Assembly (NCBI GenBank): GCA_016840245.1
Contig: JAEOST010000123.1
Span: 1-5,211, forward strand
DNA length: 5,211 nt
Reading direction: 5' to 3'
From: Candidatus Thorarchaeota archaeon
Lineage (GTDB): Archaea; Asgardarchaeota; Thorarchaeia; Thorarchaeales; Thorarchaeaceae
Below, in pieces: positions 1 to 5,204 of the stretch (its first letter is position 1; every line of letters begins with the position of its first letter). Under the pieces are notes generated by a model. That model did not search any database, was not told the DNA's origin, and saw only the letters and a program-made list of their open reading frames with translations. The translations under genes and the position numbers were made by a program.

Positions 1-1
1 T

Positions 2-1492
2 AACACACTTGATGGTAAGTACATTATATATCTACGTCAGCAGGTAGATGAATCAATTACGTCACATGACATTGGTCAAATAATCGTTGCTGACTGTAGT
101 AGGATTGGAATCAATTCAAATACAGCTTTTCAGACAGCTGCGACTATTCAGATTGGTTTCTCAATCATGTGTAATATTTCTCACAACACATTCCAGAGTT
201 GTACTATTTTTGCTATTACTATGATAGAGGTTTCGGATTGCTTGCTCTCACACAACTTAATTATTAACCAGAGCGGTCCTGGAATCATCATTACACACAC
301 AGATCGATGTTCTGTTCAGTTCAATGACATAGCAGAGTCACAATATGATTACACAAGGTCTACTGTTTGGCCAGAGGGCCTATTAATTCGCAATTCAGAA
401 TATGCAGTAATATCTGATAATGTGCTTAATAGAACTGGTGGAATCATATGTGATGGGTTAGTTCACTCATTGTTTCGTGGAAACCAAGTGACTGAATCCG
501 ATTATGGTCTTGCTTTAACATCATCTGAAAATTGCACTCACTCTAGGAATAATTACTCTTTTTGCCTTCTGCCTTTTTTTGGATCATATTTAGTGGCTGT
601 TGAACTTGAAAATGACAACTTTTTTAGTGGTGACTGGCATGTCGCTGTGTTTTCTCAATCCACCAACCTGTCTATTAGGGCTTGTGTCTTCAATAATACA
701 TCTGAGTGGGTTCCGGTTTTCGTAAACAATATTATTGAGTTTGAATTCGTAGACAATGTGGTCTGTAACGGTCTTAATGGTGGAGTTGACATTCAACACT
801 CTGAATTTGGTTTAGTCGATGGAAATCATGTTTTTCAAAACGGAAATGGCTTATCATTGTTGAGTTGTACAAACTACACAATCTCTAACAACCATATCCA
901 TGATAACTCAAATGACGGAATTGGTTTGTTCAATACAAACTACACCCGTGCCATTGGAAATGTGATATATAGACAGTCTAATGAAGGCGTCATCCTTTAC
1001 AAGTCTCACCATTGCTCAATCATAGACAACAATATATCAGAATATTTTAGATTGGACTCTGGAACCAATAATATCGTCTATGGAAATTACCTGATGTCCG
1101 CTGAGGATAATGGTCATTCGAATCTCTGGGATGATGGGCTCTCTCGAGGAAATTACTGGGCGAGTTATAAAAGCACTAACCCCTATACAATCCCTGGAAC
1201 TGCTGGTAGCATAGATCACTTTCCTAATCCTGTCTACTCAAATACAACCTCAGGAAGTACTACATCACCCTACATGACAAGCACAGTATCTATAACAACC
1301 TTGACAAGTACAACATCCTCATCTCAGACAGTTCCCATTAGTACGAGTAGTACTGGAACTCCATTAGATACCAATTGGACATTGGTTTTTGCTGCCATTG
1401 CTGGAATAGGTTGTGGAAGTATCATAGTATTTTATGCCATCTTTAGTTATCAGAAACGAGTTATTACAAATGGATTAAAATCGCAACAATGA
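2..1492 (+). CDS. NosD-like parallel beta-helix surface protein, 5'-truncated by window edge
   Basis: The reading frame has no stop from base 2 to the TGA at 1490-1492, giving 496 visible residues; the true start lies left of the window. The opening residues (NTLDGKYIIYL, then GQIIVADCS) resemble the N-terminal part of NosD/PbH1 right-handed beta-helix proteins. About eleven to thirteen rungs of roughly 22-24 residues follow, with the recurring pattern G-[IL]-x-[LI] ... I-x-x-N, for example NGLSLLSC...ISNNHI and DGIGLFN...IGNVI. The helix closes with the typical NosD end motif NLWDDG...GNYWASY (from residue 374). Then come a Ser/Thr-rich stalk (413-458), one transmembrane helix (about 460-483) and a short basic tail (QKR...). 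Inference: it is exported and anchored with the helix outside. Known NosD family members bind or modify carbohydrate or serve in copper insertion; nothing here supports a specific substrate, so treat it as a surface protein of unknown ligand. It overlaps the next small frame by ATGA. Confidence 0.9.
   Translation, partial: NTLDGKYIIYLRQQVDESITSHDIGQIIVADCSRIGINSNTAFQTAATIQIGFSIMCNISHNTFQSCTIFAITMIEVSDCLLSHNLIINQSGPGIIITHTDRCSVQFNDIAESQYDYTRSTVWPEGLLIRNSEYAVISDNVLNRTGGIICDGLVHSLFRGNQVTESDYGLALTSSENCTHSRNNYSFCLLPFFGSYLVAVELENDNFFSGDWHVAVFSQSTNLSIRACVFNNTSEWVPVFVNNIIEFEFVDNVVCNGLNGGVDIQHSEFGLVDGNHVFQNGNGLSLLSCTNYTISNNHIHDNSNDGIGLFNTNYTRAIGNVIYRQSNEGVILYKSHHCSIIDNNISEYFRLDSGTNNIVYGNYLMSAEDNGHSNLWDDGLSRGNYWASYKSTNPYTIPGTAGSIDHFPNPVYSNTTSGSTTSPYMTSTVSITTLTSTTSSSQTVPISTSSTGTPLDTNWTLVFAAIAGIGCGSIIVFYAIFSYQKRVITNGLKSQQ
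1238..1375 (+). other. Ser/Thr-rich stalk of the NosD-like protein
   Basis: Residues 413-458 (counted from base 2) are dominated by Ser and Thr with a few Pro and Gly (for example TSTVSITTLTSTTSSS). They sit between the folded beta-helix and the transmembrane segment. Such low-complexity stretches commonly act as O-glycosylated spacers that lift an ectodomain through a surface layer; glycosylation here is inferred, not seen. Confidence 0.75.
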
Positions 1493-1620
1493 ATATACAT
1501 CAATTGGTTGGAGAGGGATTCAACAAATTTCTACTTGCTGGCCTCGTGTCCATCCTTCTCATATGTGCCGTGGTATATTCTAAACCTCATCGAGTTCTGA
1601 GTTCTCTAAGAAGTACGTGA
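1489..1620 (+). CDS. Small single-pass membrane protein, 43 residues (hypothetical)
   Basis: This frame runs ATG 1489 to TGA 1618-1620. Its ATG overlaps the NosD-like stop codon in an ATGA arrangement, typical of translationally coupled genes. Residues 14-30 (FLLAGLVSILLICAVVY) form one strong hydrophobic helix, preceded by a short polar N-terminus and followed by a basic segment (SKPHRVLSSLR), which predicts the C-terminus inside. I do not recognise a family. No clear ribosome binding site precedes it, consistent with reinitiation by ribosomes that finish the upstream gene. Alternatives: the signal-anchor remnant of a longer gene broken by frameshift (the next frame continues to 1739), or a chance frame. 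The coupled start and clean membrane helix favour a real gene. Confidence 0.5.
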   Translation: MNIHQLVGEGFNKFLLAGLVSILLICAVVYSKPHRVLSSLRST

Positions 1621-1739
1621 GGTCTTCTCACCTATCGGATACCATTGTTGAAGAACTTTCAATAGAAATAATTAAAGTGTGGATGGATACTAGTGAAGAT
1701 CGGTTAGAAAAAGGCGAATCAGCAGATGACGGACGATAG
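1617..1739 (+). CDS. Doubtful 40-residue frame overlapping both neighbours
   Basis: A GTG at 1617 overlaps the previous stop (GTGA) and opens a 40-residue frame ending at TAG 1737-1739, which in turn overlaps the start of the next gene by 14 bases. The frame is actually open back to 1584. The product is acidic and probably helical (SDTIVEELSIEIIKVW, then EDRLEKGESADDG) with no Cys, membrane segment or known motif. It could be a coupled micro-gene, the out-of-frame tail of the 43-residue membrane protein after a frameshift, or simply non-coding spacer. An internal ATG at 1683 would give only 18 residues. Confidence 0.25.
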   Translation: MRSSHLSDTIVEELSIEIIKVWMDTSEDRLEKGESADDGR

Positions 1740-1926
1740 TGGTTGGGACATGTTCTGTGAAGAGCATTTTGAAGAGGCTAAGTTGTATATCAAAAAGAAA
1801 TATCCAAAATGTGAGATAGGTTGGTGTGAGGCCTCTAGAGATGAAGAAACTGATACAGATGAGACCATGAAATGTGGTTATCCAGAGTGCACAAATGAAT
1901 CAAAATATGAAGTATATTGGGATTAG
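1726..1926 (+). CDS. Small Cys-rich putative zinc-finger protein with halves in reversed order
   Basis: 66 residues, ATG 1726 to TAG 1924-1926. The frame is closed by a stop at 1705-1707, so this ATG is the only sensible start; the upstream Shine-Dalgarno is weak. Cys/His content is high: C11-x2-H14 (MFCEEHFEEA), C29 and C34 (KCEIGWC), and C50-x4-C55 (KCGYPECTNESKYEVYWD). Small zinc fingers of the pattern C-x4-C ... aromatic-rich strand ... C-x2-H usually carry the C-x4-C knuckle first. Here the C-x2-H half and its helix are N-terminal, and the C-x4-C half is C-terminal, ending abruptly at YWD. The halves are joined by an acidic linker (ASRDEETDTDET). Inference: a zinc-binding cytoplasmic protein, perhaps a circular permutation, or the product of a duplicated gene that lost its outer halves. 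No signal peptide. Specific function unknown. Confidence 0.65.
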   Translation: MTDDSGWDMFCEEHFEEAKLYIKKKYPKCEIGWCEASRDEETDTDETMKCGYPECTNESKYEVYWD

Positions 1927-1932
1927 AATTGA

Positions 1933-1937
1933 TTTTT
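1933..1937 (+). terminator. Possible T-run transcription terminator after the small-gene cluster
   Basis: Five consecutive T residues begin 7 bases after the zinc-finger gene's stop. Archaeal RNA polymerase can terminate at short T-runs without a hairpin, so this may end the NosD/small-gene transcript. A T5 run is short and common in AT-rich DNA, so support is weak. Confidence 0.3.
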
Positions 1938-1952
1938 CTGTAGATTCGAATT

Positions 1953-2017
1953 GTTGAATTCAGCTATGGAGTCATTTCAGTGATTGCAATTAGGCTAGAA
2001 TAGTAGCTCCATTCAAC
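1953..2017. repeat. Imperfect inverted repeat in the intergenic region
   Basis: The left arm is gttgaa (1953-1958) and tggag (1967-1971), separated by eight bases. The right arm ctccattcaac (2007-2017) is the exact reverse complement of the two left pieces joined. The arms could form an 11-bp stem with one bulge and a 35-base loop in the leader upstream of the M28-like gene. The long loop and bulge make a chance origin quite possible. No convincing TATA box was found in 1927-2067. Confidence 0.25.
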
Positions 2018-2055
2018 ACTCTTATTTCATCCATTGATTCTATCCTGATGTATTC

Positions 2056-2061
2056 AGAGGA
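2056..2061 (+). promoter_or_regulatory. Ribosome binding site that decides the M28-like start
   Basis: The purine run agagga ends 6 bases before the ATG at 2068, an ideal Shine-Dalgarno distance. It directly abuts the earlier in-frame ATG at 2062, which is too close to be used efficiently. This favours 2068 as the start and shortens the protein by two residues. Confidence 0.65.
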
Positions 2062-2067
2062 ATGTAT

Positions 2068-4026
2068 ATGGATAAGCGAAGACCTGCTGCTTTGATTCTT
2101 ATTATTTTCATCTCATTAGCGGGAATCGTTCTCTGGCATTCCATGGATTCTGGCGATGAATCTGAACTTGAACCCGAGCGTGTAATTAAACCACATCGCT
2201 TCAACAAATTAAATTGGTGGGATGTCGCAGGGGAGATTTGTGATTCAGCAGTATATAGTAGAATCCTGAATAGATTGCTTGTCTACGGCCCCAGACCCCA
2301 AGAGTCCACAGGGTATGAGGATGCTATCGACTTCCTGATGGAAGAGCTCGACGAATTATCCATCCCGAACTCTCTATGGGGACGGGATAACTCACTCGTT
2401 GCCATTCAGGAGGGATATGGTTCTGACAACCGTGCTCTTATTCTGGGGGCCCATATAGATACACTCGACCAAGGTTTTGAGATTCTTCATAATACAGCTG
2501 GATGTAGCGTTCTGATGATGATTGCTGAGGCTCTGTCACAATACAGATTGCCAGTGGACATCTATTACTGCTTTCTGGCAGGGAATATGCTCATAGAAGA
2601 CGAATTTATCCCCATACCGTTACTTCTTGGAGCAAAGCAGGTATCTGAAATACTCGTCGATCAGGGAGTGGAGGTTGTTGGATATCTGAACTTTGATCAA
2701 CTCACCTTCTATGATGATGAACAGCCCGAAGAAGACAGAATCCATATTGAACACAAGATGCGTACATCTCCTAGCTATCAGTTCTCAGAATATCTTGCAG
2801 ATGTATTTCTTTCATTCATGCAACGTTCAGGTCAGAATATTGCGACAACAGTTGTGAACCATCATCGAATGGAAGACCACAAACCATTCTGGGACCTGGG
2901 TCTACCAGCTATCAACATTTTTGGAGGTCAAGAAGTCGATTGGGGAAATGCAACAATCGATGATCAAACATCGGAGTACTATAATGAAGAACAAGCTCTG
3001 TTAGTTGGTAGAGCTGCAGCTGCTACAGTTGTTTATCTAGGAATGAAAGGCAATGGACATAACACTACTCATAGACTGGAAACTGTCGTTGCATCAAACA
3101 CATCTGTTCATCTAAAAACAGCTCTATCACTCACTCAGACTGTCACGATTAGTGGTAGAGTGAATGGTTCAAAACCACTCGAACTGCGTGTATACAATGA
3201 GACCCATCTTTTGTATTGGACACTGATTACCCACAACTTCAGTGAGACCTGTGAAATCAATGACTTAGGTCAGATTGCCATTGAACTGAATAATCCGGAA
3301 AATGAGCCCATATCCGTCGTTGTTAATCTCATCTATGCTTCAGATTCTGATGGAAATCATATCATTGATGCAGAGGACTACGCTTGGCTTGATCCCATTC
3401 CAGCTCTAGATTGGGATTCGGACTATCTCAGCGATGAAGAGGAAACGATCTATGGGACGGATATTTTCGTCAGGGACACGGACAGAGACAAAATCCTTGA
3501 TGGTATTGAAACCATGTATGGTTTGGACCCACTGCGAGATGACGCCTACGAAGATCCAGATGAGGATGATTTGTCAAGTCTACGTGAGACTAGAGTAGGA
3601 ACTCACCCATTATTGAACGATTCAGATGCTGACAAAGTATCTGATGGTTGGGAAGTGAGATTTCGCACTGATCCACTTACTAACGACTCATACTTAGACC
3701 TCGATGGTGATAATCTGACAAATCTGGAGGAGTATCTGTTCAAATCCAACCCCAAACACATAGATGGAGACCACGATGGCCTCCTCGATCCTGAAGAGGC
3801 AATCTATGGAACTGATGCGCTCGATTTTGATACAGATGATGATGGAATCAGTGACCGGCTAGAGATCATGGAAGGACTTGATCCGTTGAAGTATGATTCT
3901 GATCTTGACTTTGCTTCGGATGGTCTTGATTCCAATCCACGTGTAAACATAGTTGTTGTATTTGTGATTCTTGGGTTCGGACCTGTTCTTCTTGGATCAT
4001 TCCTTTTCAAACGACGACTTCGATAA
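2068..4026 (+). CDS. Membrane-anchored M28-family peptidase homologue with degenerate metal site and TSP3 repeats
   Basis: 652 residues. An N-terminal signal anchor (basic MDKRRP, hydrophobic 7-24, no clear cleavage site) is followed by an M28 zinc-aminopeptidase-like domain (about 50-330). A probable beta-sandwich comes next (about 335-425), then a dockerin/EF-hand-like loop DSDGNHIIDAED (426-437), TSP3 repeats (448-624), and a C-terminal transmembrane helix with a KRRLR tail. M28 landmarks: GPRPQESTGYEDA (start of fold), AHID (H129, D131), NFD (D210) and EDHKPF (H271). Known M28 enzymes bridge two zincs with the Asp of a DN-x-x-G motif and use a Glu-Glu pair as base and ligand. Here the Asp position is H141 (LHNTAG), exactly 12 residues after H129 as in many members. 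The FxxGEE position reads FLAGNM (N173, M174), with acids E177-D178-E179 only slightly later in a longer loop. Inference: an extracellular, both-ends-tethered protein, probably inactive or altered as a peptidase, perhaps a peptide or glycan binder. The fold call is firm; activity is not. Confidence 0.85.
   Translation: MDKRRPAALILIIFISLAGIVLWHSMDSGDESELEPERVIKPHRFNKLNWWDVAGEICDSAVYSRILNRLLVYGPRPQESTGYEDAIDFLMEELDELSIPNSLWGRDNSLVAIQEGYGSDNRALILGAHIDTLDQGFEILHNTAGCSVLMMIAEALSQYRLPVDIYYCFLAGNMLIEDEFIPIPLLLGAKQVSEILVDQGVEVVGYLNFDQLTFYDDEQPEEDRIHIEHKMRTSPSYQFSEYLADVFLSFMQRSGQNIATTVVNHHRMEDHKPFWDLGLPAINIFGGQEVDWGNATIDDQTSEYYNEEQALLVGRAAAATVVYLGMKGNGHNTTHRLETVVASNTSVHLKTALSLTQTVTISGRVNGSKPLELRVYNETHLLYWTLITHNFSETCEINDLGQIAIELNNPENEPISVVVNLIYASDSDGNHIIDAEDYAWLDPIPALDWDSDYLSDEEETIYGTDIFVRDTDRDKILDGIETMYGLDPLRDDAYEDPDEDDLSSLRETRVGTHPLLNDSDADKVSDGWEVRFRTDPLTNDSYLDLDGDNLTNLEEYLFKSNPKHIDGDHDGLLDPEEAIYGTDALDFDTDDDGISDRLEIMEGLDPLKYDSDLDFASDGLDSNPRVNIVVVFVILGFGPVLLGSFLFKRRLR
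3409..3939 (+). repeat. Array of eight TSP3-type calcium-binding repeats (coding)
   Basis: Residues 448-624 of the M28-like protein comprise seven full repeats plus one short one, each opening with a D-x-D-x-D motif and followed by [SLT]-x-x-E and a G-[TL]-D-P-like turn. Successive lengths are 22, 26, 22, 26, 22, 22, 22 and 15 residues. The 26-residue units carry four extra residues (for example DDAY and NDSY) before the next Asp box. In the thrombospondin type 3 / bacterial TSP3 family these Asp side chains bind calcium and make a stiff rod. Here the rod would hold the M28-like head away from the membrane. The DNA itself is too diverged to be a nucleotide repeat. Confidence 0.85.
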
Positions 4027-4039
4027 GGATAGCACTCAC

Positions 4040-4044
4040 TTTTT
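4040..4044 (+). terminator. Possible T-run terminator after the M28-like gene
   Basis: A run of five T begins 14 bases after the M28-like stop codon and precedes a promoter-like AT-rich element. It is compatible with archaeal T-run termination and with the MBL gene being a separate transcription unit. The run is short, so confidence is low. Confidence 0.3.
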
Positions 4045-4062
4045 GAAAAGCGATGAATTTCA

Positions 4063-4074
4063 TAAAATATTTTA
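4063..4074 (+). promoter_or_regulatory. Candidate TATA-like promoter element upstream of the MBL gene
   Basis: The 12-base sequence taaaatatttta is a perfect palindrome and the most TATA-like stretch in the intergenic region. If it acts as an archaeal TATA box, transcription would begin about 25 bases downstream, near 4095-4100. That would leave a leader of roughly 55 bases including the dyad at 4117-4135. A second, weaker candidate is tattatac at 4081-4088. Confidence 0.45.
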
Positions 4075-4116
4075 ATCACCTATTATACAATACATGTGCC
4101 TGAGGAGTATCGTAAG

Positions 4117-4135
4117 AGATTGTGGCTCACAATCT
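4117..4135. promoter_or_regulatory. Perfect 8-bp dyad in the MBL gene leader (operator or RNA hairpin)
   Basis: agattgtg (4117-4124) and cacaatct (4128-4135) are exact reverse complements separated by only three bases (gct), with one further G-U pair possible outside. The dyad ends 6 bases before the Shine-Dalgarno and 19 bases before the ATG at 4155. As DNA it could be a repressor site just downstream of the transcription start; as RNA it could be a hairpin controlling ribosome access. No T-run follows, so it is not a terminator. Confidence 0.5.
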
Positions 4136-4141
4136 TAACAA

Positions 4142-4148
4142 GGGAGAG
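4142..4148 (+). promoter_or_regulatory. Strong Shine-Dalgarno that fixes the MBL start at 4155
   Basis: The sequence gggagag lies 6 bases upstream of the ATG at 4155. The longer in-frame alternative, GTG at 4122, falls inside the dyad, has no ribosome binding site in front, and would add eleven residues (MAHNLNKGENA) encoded by the dyad and the Shine-Dalgarno itself. Confidence 0.75.
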
Positions 4149-4154
4149 AATGCA

Positions 4155-5204
4155 ATGTACAAACTACGGGTTATCCAAGCAGAGTATGGAGATGGACTCA
4201 TTCTTGAATTTGGAAATGAAACACCAATGTTTATTCTAATAGATGGTGGTCCGACCAAGGCATATACGCATCTTAAGAAAGAGCTCAGTAGAATAAAGAA
4301 TAATGGTGGGAATCTTCATCGTATGATCCTAACACATGTGGATGGAGACCACATTAGAGCTCAATTGAAGTTAATGAAAGAGTTAGAAGATGGAACACCG
4401 AACGATCCGATTGAGGTTGAAGGTTTATGGCACAACTCCTTCAGTCAGAGTGATTCAGACAGTTCTGTAGATTCAGCACCAGACGATCTGATTTCCCTAG
4501 TAGGTGATATATCATCGGATCTTGTGGTGTCGATTAGGGAGGGTGTTGACCTAGCTGAGCGTGCTGACAGAATTGGAATACCCATCAACAGTGATTTCAA
4601 TGGTGATCTGATTAAGGTTGTAAAAGGCACTAAAGTGAAAATAGAAAATCTTACACTTCACATTCTAGGACCTACTCAAGAGAATTTGGATAAAATGAAA
4701 AGTGAATGGGATAAGAAGACATCTGGTCGTCCATCAATACTTGAAACACCTGCGAATCTGAGCAGTATAATGTTTCTAGCTGAGGCAGAGAAGAAAACTA
4801 TCCTGTTTACTGGGGATGGTCAAAGTGAGGATATTGAGAAAGGATTGGAGATCCAGGAATTGTTAAAGAATGAGCATCCTATGGTTGATATAATGAAGGT
4901 GCCGCATCATGGGAGTAAGGCCAACGTAACACCGGAATTTTTTGAAAAGATTTCTGCATATCAATATGTAATCTCCGGGAGTGACGACCATCCTAATTAT
5001 GAAACACTCACTTGGATTCTTAATGCTGCAAAGAAAGATAATCGGAGGATTGAGATTATCGTAACAAATGAGAACGATGCTATTGTGGAATTCAAAAAGA
5101 AGTACGATGAGGAAGAACACAACTACGAAATAAGAATCCTGAAACCGGGACATAATGCAGTAGTGATCGATTGCGTTTCGGGCAATGTTGAATATGAGTC
5201 GTGA
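4155..5204 (+). CDS. ComEC/Rec2-like metallo-beta-lactamase-fold hydrolase, stand-alone and cytoplasmic
   Basis: 349 residues with no signal peptide or membrane helix. The N-terminal strand MYKLRVIQAEYGDGLIL and ILIDGG (27-32) are typical of the ComEC-C-terminal-like MBL group. The metal-binding motif is LTHVDGDH (H61, D63, D65, H66), the H-x-D-x-D-H variant of that group. Later landmarks are FTGDG (D221), VPHHGS (H251, H252) and SGSDDHPNY (H279). All key positions seem present, so an active metal-dependent hydrolase, probably acting on phosphodiester or nucleotide substrates, is inferred; the substrate is unknown. Between motifs lies an insert of roughly 80 residues (about 85-165), including LWHNSF and an acidic Ser/Asp stretch. 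Full ComEC proteins have membrane domains that are absent here. Comparable stand-alone MBL proteins occur in several bacterial conflict systems, including type 1 AVAST, but no partner is visible except a possible gene starting at 5194. It has its own promoter-like leader and dyad, suggesting a separate and regulated unit. Confidence 0.85.
   Translation: MYKLRVIQAEYGDGLILEFGNETPMFILIDGGPTKAYTHLKKELSRIKNNGGNLHRMILTHVDGDHIRAQLKLMKELEDGTPNDPIEVEGLWHNSFSQSDSDSSVDSAPDDLISLVGDISSDLVVSIREGVDLAERADRIGIPINSDFNGDLIKVVKGTKVKIENLTLHILGPTQENLDKMKSEWDKKTSGRPSILETPANLSSIMFLAEAEKKTILFTGDGQSEDIEKGLEIQELLKNEHPMVDIMKVPHHGSKANVTPEFFEKISAYQYVISGSDDHPNYETLTWILNAAKKDNRRIEIIVTNENDAIVEFKKKYDEEEHNYEIRILKPGHNAVVIDCVSGNVEYES

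Noticed and set aside
167..169. ATG at 167 as the start of the NosD-like protein
   Set aside because: The frame is open upstream to base 2 and encodes matching NosD-family sequence, so this Met is internal.
590..799. 69-codon minus-strand frame inside the NosD-like gene
   Set aside because: It is antisense to well-formed beta-helix rungs, with no motif or ribosome binding site.
3409..3939. Nucleotide-level tandem repeat or CRISPR-like array
   Set aside because: The periodicity is in the protein (TSP3 repeats); the DNA units are strongly diverged and there are no identical repeats with unique spacers.
3804..4079. 91-codon open frame on the minus strand across the TSP3 end and membrane anchor
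   Set aside because: It is opposite the Asp-rich repeat coding; the Ser/Arg-rich product is what antisense of GAT/GAC-rich DNA gives by chance.
4122..4124. GTG at 4122 as the MBL gene start
   Set aside because: It lies inside the dyad with no ribosome binding site, while ATG 4155 has gggagag 6 bases upstream and begins exactly at the conserved MBL N-terminal strand.
4117..4135. The dyad as an intrinsic terminator of the M28-like gene
   Set aside because: It lacks a following T-run and sits almost 100 bases past the stop, directly before the next gene's ribosome binding site.
4863..5153. 96-codon open frame on the minus strand within the MBL gene
   Set aside because: It lies wholly inside a gene with clear family motifs on the + strand and its translation shows no coherent domain; it is an antisense shadow.
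4155..5204. Calling the MBL gene a confirmed AVAST component
   Set aside because: No STAND NTPase or protease is visible in the window, and stand-alone ComEC-like MBL proteins also occur outside defence loci.
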